Shown: one piece after another, positions 58,902 through 64,000 of the stretch
Layout of the letters: each line of letters begins with the position of its first letter
How positions within the stretch are numbered: position 1 is the stretch's first letter
Assembly: GCF_029227915.1 (NCBI RefSeq)
Contig: NC_079876.1
Span: 26,385,828 to 26,449,827 of the forward strand
DNA length: 64,000 nucleotides
Reading direction: 5' to 3'
Source of the DNA: Hydractinia symbiolongicarpus
Taxonomy: Eukaryota; Cnidaria; Hydrozoa; Anthoathecata; Hydractiniidae
The notes under the pieces: model-generated
Database searches by the model: none
Seen by the model: the letters and a program-made list of their open reading frames with translations, nothing else
Told to the model about the DNA's origin: nothing
Translations under genes and position numbers: made by a program

Positions 58902-59030
58902 CTAGTCGCTAATCCGTGGAAACATCCACGAGGTTGTCCGTCTTTAAGTTACATGCTATTTTGTGTGCCCGTTAAACGACACTTTTCTTGTGGACAGACA
59001 GACAAGATATGCGTCTATTATTAGGGAGAA
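58902..59030 (+). repeat. Dispersed hairpin repeat family, copy E
   Basis: AAACTAGTCGCTAATCCGTGG then AAACATCCACGAGG, TGTGTGCCCGTTAAACGAC, GACAGACAGACAAGATATGCG and TCTATTATTAGGG. Confidence 0.6.
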
Positions 59031-60646
59031 GCGTAAGCAAGCAAGGTAAAAATTCGTTCGAATCAAAATGCAGTACGAATTTTCGCAACTTTTTACATTG
59101 AGGGAGGTATACACCTTTCCCGAGACCATGAGTCATACTTTTTTTAAACTCGCAAAATATGAATACCATATTTGAATTCAACATAGTTTGTTTAATTTAT
59201 GTGTAAAAGTTTAACTTGATACGCCAACAGAAAGTGCTATTTTGAGGAGATATACATCACAGTGTCTTCTTAATGCTCAAGTTACCATGTCCCGCCTCGT
59301 TTTTAAAAAGAGGTTGGACATGCCACAAATCTTTAAATTAGAATAGCAGGTTGTTTACTTGCTGCATTGTTTCGAAATTTTCTTTGTTTATGACATTTTT
59401 GATAAGGAATTGAAATCTGTTGTCCGTCCTTTATAAAATTCAACAGAAAAAGTTGCGGCACATCAAAAGAATAAGTCTCGGGAAAGGTGTATTGATTTTA
59501 CATACATTCTACATTTTACATATTTAACATTCACATGCATATTCAAGTTGCGGAAAATTAAAATATTGCCAAGAACATGTCGCTATTCTGTGAAAACTTC
59601 ACGAATAATTTTTTCAGCAGTTATGAAGCCTATCTACAAATTCGTACGGTATATTGTATATCCTGCATATCTCTCCTATACAACACTTAAGAAGTCTTGT
59701 ATTCAGCTTGATTGAAAAAGTTAACTTACACGCACTTATCGCCAATAATGTCTTCACCTTGTTCTGAATTTTTTCTCAGTTTTTAAAACTTATATCTTTA
59801 TGTGGGACCTGATATTGAACAATTTGGGTAATGATGCGTATAATCAGTACAATGACACGCCGAATAACAATAAAATAAAAAATAACCAAACGGCTTGTCA
59901 TTACTGATTTGGTGTTACATCATGTATCAAAATAAATTGCCGGTCATGATAAACCATTATTTTTACATTCTATAAAAGATTTATATTACAAAACCGCGCG
60001 TCATATCAAACCGCGCGTTATATCAAATCGAATCGGCAAAAAACAAGCAATTGAATATACACATACCATTGTAGTTATGCGAGTCATGTAGAATTGACTA
60101 AAAATGATTACTGTTAAAATTACATACGTGATAAGCACTTTTTTTATCTTAGTAAATCTTGCTTTGAAAAGTTTGTGTATAACTTTTTATATAATCTTTT
60201 ATCTCTTGAAATTGCAAAACATCTCGACAATGAAATGGAATTAGGCTCAATTAAATTGTGATCTCATGCTATTGTGTGACTCACTGTCAATCAGTCATCG
60301 TTGAGTAAGAAATAAAAGGGATGTTTGTATATTGCTTCATTAACATGTGCATGAGTATGTTTTATATAATTACTCTCGCGAGATATATGATTTCTCCCTT
60401 TTTTTAGAAGAGAAACCACAGAGATAGTACATTGTATAATGAAAAGTTCGCATAGCAAGTTCTTATGATATAAGAAAAATTCGCATCGCATAATAAAGAG
60501 AAGTTATGCTTTAGTAGATAGAAAATTTCACGAATAAGAAAATTCGCAAATTTTTTACATTTCCAGAACGTAAACATTTGAAGGACTTTCGCGAATCGAT
60601 TCTCTTGGACAATATTGCGAGCATATGAACACCCTCGCGAGCATAC

Positions 60647-60743
60647 AAGCACCCTCATCCCCAGGTTTTTTTGCCTTTTTATATGAGAGAAGACGTAATA
60701 CTTTATATAAAAAAGGCAAAAAAACCTGGGGACGAGGGTGGTA
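60647..60743. mobile_element. Palindromic mini-element, near-perfect copy
   Basis: Left arm CAAGCACCCTCATCCCCAGG then TTTTTTTGCCTTTTTATAT; right arm ATATAAAAAAGGCAAAAAAA then CCTGGGGACGAGGGTGGTAT. The stem is about 35 bases around a centre of about 20 bases. This is the least diverged copy and so probably the youngest. Confidence 0.75.
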
Positions 60744-61875
60744 TAACGTAAGAAACTCATAACATTATGTCATAAACACGTACATAGTGGTAAACTCTCA
60801 ACAAGGCGTTAAATTTTACGCCTTATGGCGGTTCTGGTATTCCATATTTCTGCTTTAAAGTTATAATTACTTTTATCACTGAACGTTGACATTACAAGTA
60901 TACAAAAATGTGATGCTAAGATTTTAAATGTCGGACAGGAAAATTGATATGGATTCATTCAGGAAATTGTCTTGTTACTTATTCCACAAAAATAAACTGT
61001 TTATTATTCTCACACAATGGCGAAAATCTCAAATCAATTAATATTTTTATATTAATTTACAAATTCTTCTACACGCGATGGTTCAGTCTTCCACGGATCT
61101 CTGTTTTCATCATAAAAGTCAACAAAAATTTTAGTCACTAATTTAATAACCTTTTGCCAACTAAATTTCTGAATTTTTTAGTCACTTATTGCATACTAAT
61201 TTCCAGGTCCACAATGACCACGAATGTTTGAATTTTAAATATTTTTTTTTCTTATTAAAGACAGGAGGACAACAAAATCTGTATAACTCATTTTAAGTGA
61301 TTATTTTTTTTTTTTTTTTTTATTTGAACATTTTCAATGATTTGGTCATCAACTTCTGCTTCCTTTTTTTTCTTCTTAACTCTTTTTTTCCTTTGAAACG
61401 TTATTCAAACTGATACAAGGTTGTTTTTCGTGTTCTTTTTCTTACTGTTAATTAACAAAAATGGCTATAAAAAAAAACAGCATAAAATGGTCAGTAAAAA
61501 AATCGTCAAAATTTGTTAATCACCAAAAAAATATTAGTCACTTAGCAAAAATGCTGTCACCTTTTGCGGAGCACCAAATTTTCGCTGGAGCCCAATGTTG
61601 TTTAAGATTTTATATTTTACTTGTTTCTTACTTGTTGCTTGTTAACTTGGGAAAACAAAATTCAAGTGATTGGCTTCAAAACTAAACTTTTAGTCGCATT
61701 TGTCGTTTCATTTTTTTGCACAAGAATTGTCTACAAAACCAAATTCCTAATCTTTCTAATATATTCTCACTTCAGGTCGGCTGTTGTACATGCTGTTTAC
61801 AAGCTGCTTCGTTTGTTAGAATTTCAGCCTCATGTTGATAATAAAATACTGCTTCTAAACAAACAGCGTAAGGCT

Positions 61876-61929
61876 CCACCTCGTCCCCGTACGTAATCAC
61901 AGGCATAAAAGAGCCTGAGGACGAGGTTG
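61876..61929. mobile_element. Palindromic mini-element, short copy
   Basis: CACCTCGTCCCC...AGGC around ATAAAAGA, then GCCTGAGGACGAGGTTGCG. It retains both ends of the family but little of the stem. Confidence 0.6.
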
Positions 61930-62424
61930 CGTGTATCTTTAATCATGTTATCAGGACATTTTACCAGTTTGAAGCGGAAACAGACTAGTTACCAGGAACA
62001 TGCACACATGTAACATCATTGTTTTTCTTATCCAATATTTCAGGACGATACAATCTCCACACAGAGAAATACATTTAAGTGTATAACATAATTCTCCTAA
62101 GGGTCGCTTGGCCCCTGAGCAGATTTTAGCTAATCAGAAAGGCAAAATTTCCTGGAAACGATGTTAATTGTATAATACACATTGCAATCTAACCTTGATT
62201 ATAGGTTCCTTAATGCACCTAGTGACGTTTGACGACATAAAGTCTTGGAAACGAGGTTGCCTATACTTGATTATCTTATTTCATATTCTCTTTTACAGAG
62301 CTAGTAACTTATAGATGACCAGCTTATTTATGGATTGCTTCGATACATCAGTTCATATATCCTATTTACCACCAAATAAGATGCTGCTGGGATTAATGAG
62401 TTTTCGAATCTTAAAATTCAAAAT

Positions 62425-62520
62425 GCTTACCTGGCCTTGTTGTTATGGAGTTCGCTTCGTAATCACAAGGTCTGTGGTTCGGTTCTCAGCGCGGGCATGT
62501 TTAGCAAGTGTCTTAACCAC
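62425..62520 (+). mobile_element. SINE-like tRNA-derived segment
   Basis: GTTATGGAGTTCGCTTCGTA then ATCACAAGGTCTGTGGTTCG resembles the anticodon-to-T-arm part of a tRNA with a B box (GGTTCGGTTCTC). The 5' tRNA half is not recognisable, so this is not a functional tRNA gene. Confidence 0.45.
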
Positions 62521-62847
62521 AGCTACGTGTAAACCCATGCAATTTGAGGGAAATTGGGTAGACAGTGCCGGTGTATACTTATTTTTACTTAATTTTTACG
62601 CCAAGAAGCAATGGAAATTCCGCCCATTTTGTGTAAACTCGCCGTGCGATGAGAAGTTGCAACAAAGAAACGTTCATTTATTAGTCGAGAGGAAGCCTCA
62701 TTTTACTGCCACGAACCATGTCCCCAGTTGTTTCCAAAAAGTTGCAATATAATAATGTGACGGAAAAGCAGTCAGGGAAGAGATAATTCGTTAAAAAAAA
62801 TCAAAAAAATAGCTGGTATTTTTTTATTTTTTTATTTATTTATTTAT

Positions 62848-63476
62848 TTATTTAGTTGGACACGAACTTATGGACGCTTGTTGGAAGACTACTCCTGAAT
62901 CATAACTGTTTAACCATTTGTTGTAGCAGGCGGTGTATCTAAAAAATTCACGTGATTAGATTAAAAGCAGCGTGAAAATAAGAAAATCAAAAAAAGATTT
63001 TGACACTTTGTGGGCGATTCAGCTAGTGGAAAAACTTTTGGATAATAATTTTAATTTATCTCTGGTATCCAAAATTTCCGACGGCAATGACAATTCGGTA
63101 TTTACATTAAAAAGTATATCCACTCTACAAAACAACAGAGCAAAGGAAAATGGATCGATTACCCGATAAGCAAAATGTCGGGGTTTGGGGGTCTGTAATG
63201 TAAAAATTTATGTTTCAACTTCATCTTCGGCAAAGTAAAGTTAGGAGTTATCAAAAAATTATCAACGTCCGCCATCTTTTTAATAATGGTATCGTAAAAG
63301 TTTGTCAGCCTTTTTGCACTTACTCTGTGTTGGACCAAATAGGTCGCACTGTCATACCCCTCAAGTACCATATGTCGATGATTCTATCATGGCGAAGATT
63401 GACTGACTGCACAACTCCAAGATCTTTTTTCAGCAACACATTCAAATGCTCAATGCTACCAGAGTCATACGTGTGT
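62848..63476 (-). CDS. Probable last two exons of an unidentified minus-strand gene
   Basis: Exons 63476-63324 and 62938-62848. The first has a TTACTTAG acceptor and a perfect GTAAGT donor; the 385-base intron ends TTTTTTAG. Phases join in a Glu codon to read about 80 residues to TAA, including DSGSIEHLNVLLKKDLGVV, NLRHDRIIDIWYLRGMTV, RPIWSNTEYTACYNKWLNSY and a C-terminal ISSCPTK. Repeated TAAATAAATAAA after the stop would provide poly(A) signals. GTAAGT on the minus strand starts exactly at 64000, so the preceding exon may begin just beyond the window (intron 63477-64000). I recognise no family. Two independent consensus splice sites plus a protein-like frame make it more likely than chance. 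Confidence 0.5.
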
Positions 63477-64000
63477 CTAAGTAAGCAGAATAGGAGTTTT
63501 TACAGTTTTTGTTCAAGAGCATTGCATGAGAGTTGGTGGAAAAATCAAGGATAAATAAATTTAAGAACAGGGTTGTCTCGTTTAATCAAAATGATTCTTA
63601 ACTCGACCTAGGAGAATCTACGCATCAATTAGAGTTGGTCGTTAAAACTGGAAAGGAAACGTTTTATATGGGCAGTTCTTTGTTGACGTTTGTTTTTTTC
63701 ATACGTGTTGTAAGCAACACAGACTGAGTACTTTTTGACGACCATTCTGCAGAGAAGCTTATGCCAAGGCAAGTTATCCCTGGAAGGACGATGTCTTTCG
63801 TGTGTAAAAACATTTAAGCGATTTTAAATACTTCAATCCAAAATATATAGATGCATGACAAATGCATAGATTGAGAAGAATCGGATGCACTTTTCAAAAC
63901 TTCTTTAAGCTGTCGTGTTTTCAAAACATGGAATCAGAATGAGTAATAAACTAAATCAAATGCGGAAAATAATTTAATGCTTCTAAAAAGTAGGACTTAC
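63477..64000 (-). other. Probable intron of the unidentified minus-strand gene
   Basis: Bounded by a GTAAGT donor at 64000-63995 and the TTACTTAG acceptor at 63477-63484. Nothing else was recognised inside. Confidence 0.35.

Larger units (their letters stand above)
57538..62847. other. Gene-poor repeat-rich region
   Basis: Contains repeat copy E (58902-59030), two palindromic elements (60647-60743; 61876-61929), an element half-copy (about 62195-62262), a SINE-like segment (62425-62520) and poly-A/T tracts. No supported gene. Confidence 0.5.

Noticed and set aside
61621-61896. Plus-strand frame ending KAPPRPRT
   Set aside because: Its acceptor-like start is plausible, but the end runs into a palindromic mini-element and no partner exon was found.
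63159-63371. 70-codon minus-strand frame overlapping the putative exon 63324-63476
   Set aside because: Another frame of the same sequence; the frame bounded by the consensus splice sites was preferred.
1-64000. CRISPR arrays, operons, rRNA and complete tRNA genes
   Set aside because: None seen. tRNA-like segments lack a complete cloverleaf and recur as SINE copies; genes are intron-bearing and eukaryotic.

Overview
The window is AT-rich eukaryotic DNA with many short exons, GT-AG introns, dispersed hairpin repeats and tRNA-derived SINEs. The gene content (LDL-receptor family, sperm-tail PG-rich repeat protein, HSDL2, GIPC) is animal. The base composition, intron size and a RAG1-N-domain transposon suggest an early-branching animal, most likely a cnidarian and perhaps a hydrozoan. 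That taxonomic call is inference. All gene models were built by reading exon phases and splice sites by hand.

Layout. (1) 581-9232 (+): 3' end of an LDL-receptor-related protein (LRP1/LRP2 type), 15 exons, with a single FxNPxY endocytic signal; its 5' end lies upstream. (2) 9233-12786: intergenic, with a TTG microsatellite and an imperfect X-box. (3) 12787-21032 (+): complete 12-exon gene for a lymphocyte expansion molecule / CIMAP2-like ciliary protein with SHIPPO repeats. (4) 21818-33541 (-): complete 9-exon HSDL2 gene ending in the peroxisomal signal SKL. Its intron 7 carries a 4.55-kb DNA transposon (23632-28180) with imperfect inverted ends and a CATT target duplication. The transposon holds an uninterrupted 7-exon gene for an 836-residue transposase-like protein with a RAG1-type N-terminal zinc region. 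(5) 35966-42816 (-): complete 5-exon GIPC gene with its PDZ domain. (6) 48130-54312 (+): single-exon gene for a 2,060-residue disordered protein with Pro-rich and Tyr-based motifs. (7) 55890-56222 (-): single-exon gene for a 110-residue protein that ends in nearly the same 11 residues (consensus [IV][KR]GFD[DG]FMMY). (8) 56223-64000: mostly repeats, with the probable last two exons of an unidentified minus-strand gene (62848-63476).

The genes do not form a pathway: they are ordinary neighbours in an animal genome. The most unusual items are the intact RAG1-N-like transposon, the convergent gene pair sharing a C-terminal motif, two perfect 21-31-bp hairpins, and a family of short palindromic elements ending near CCTGGGGACGAGG.
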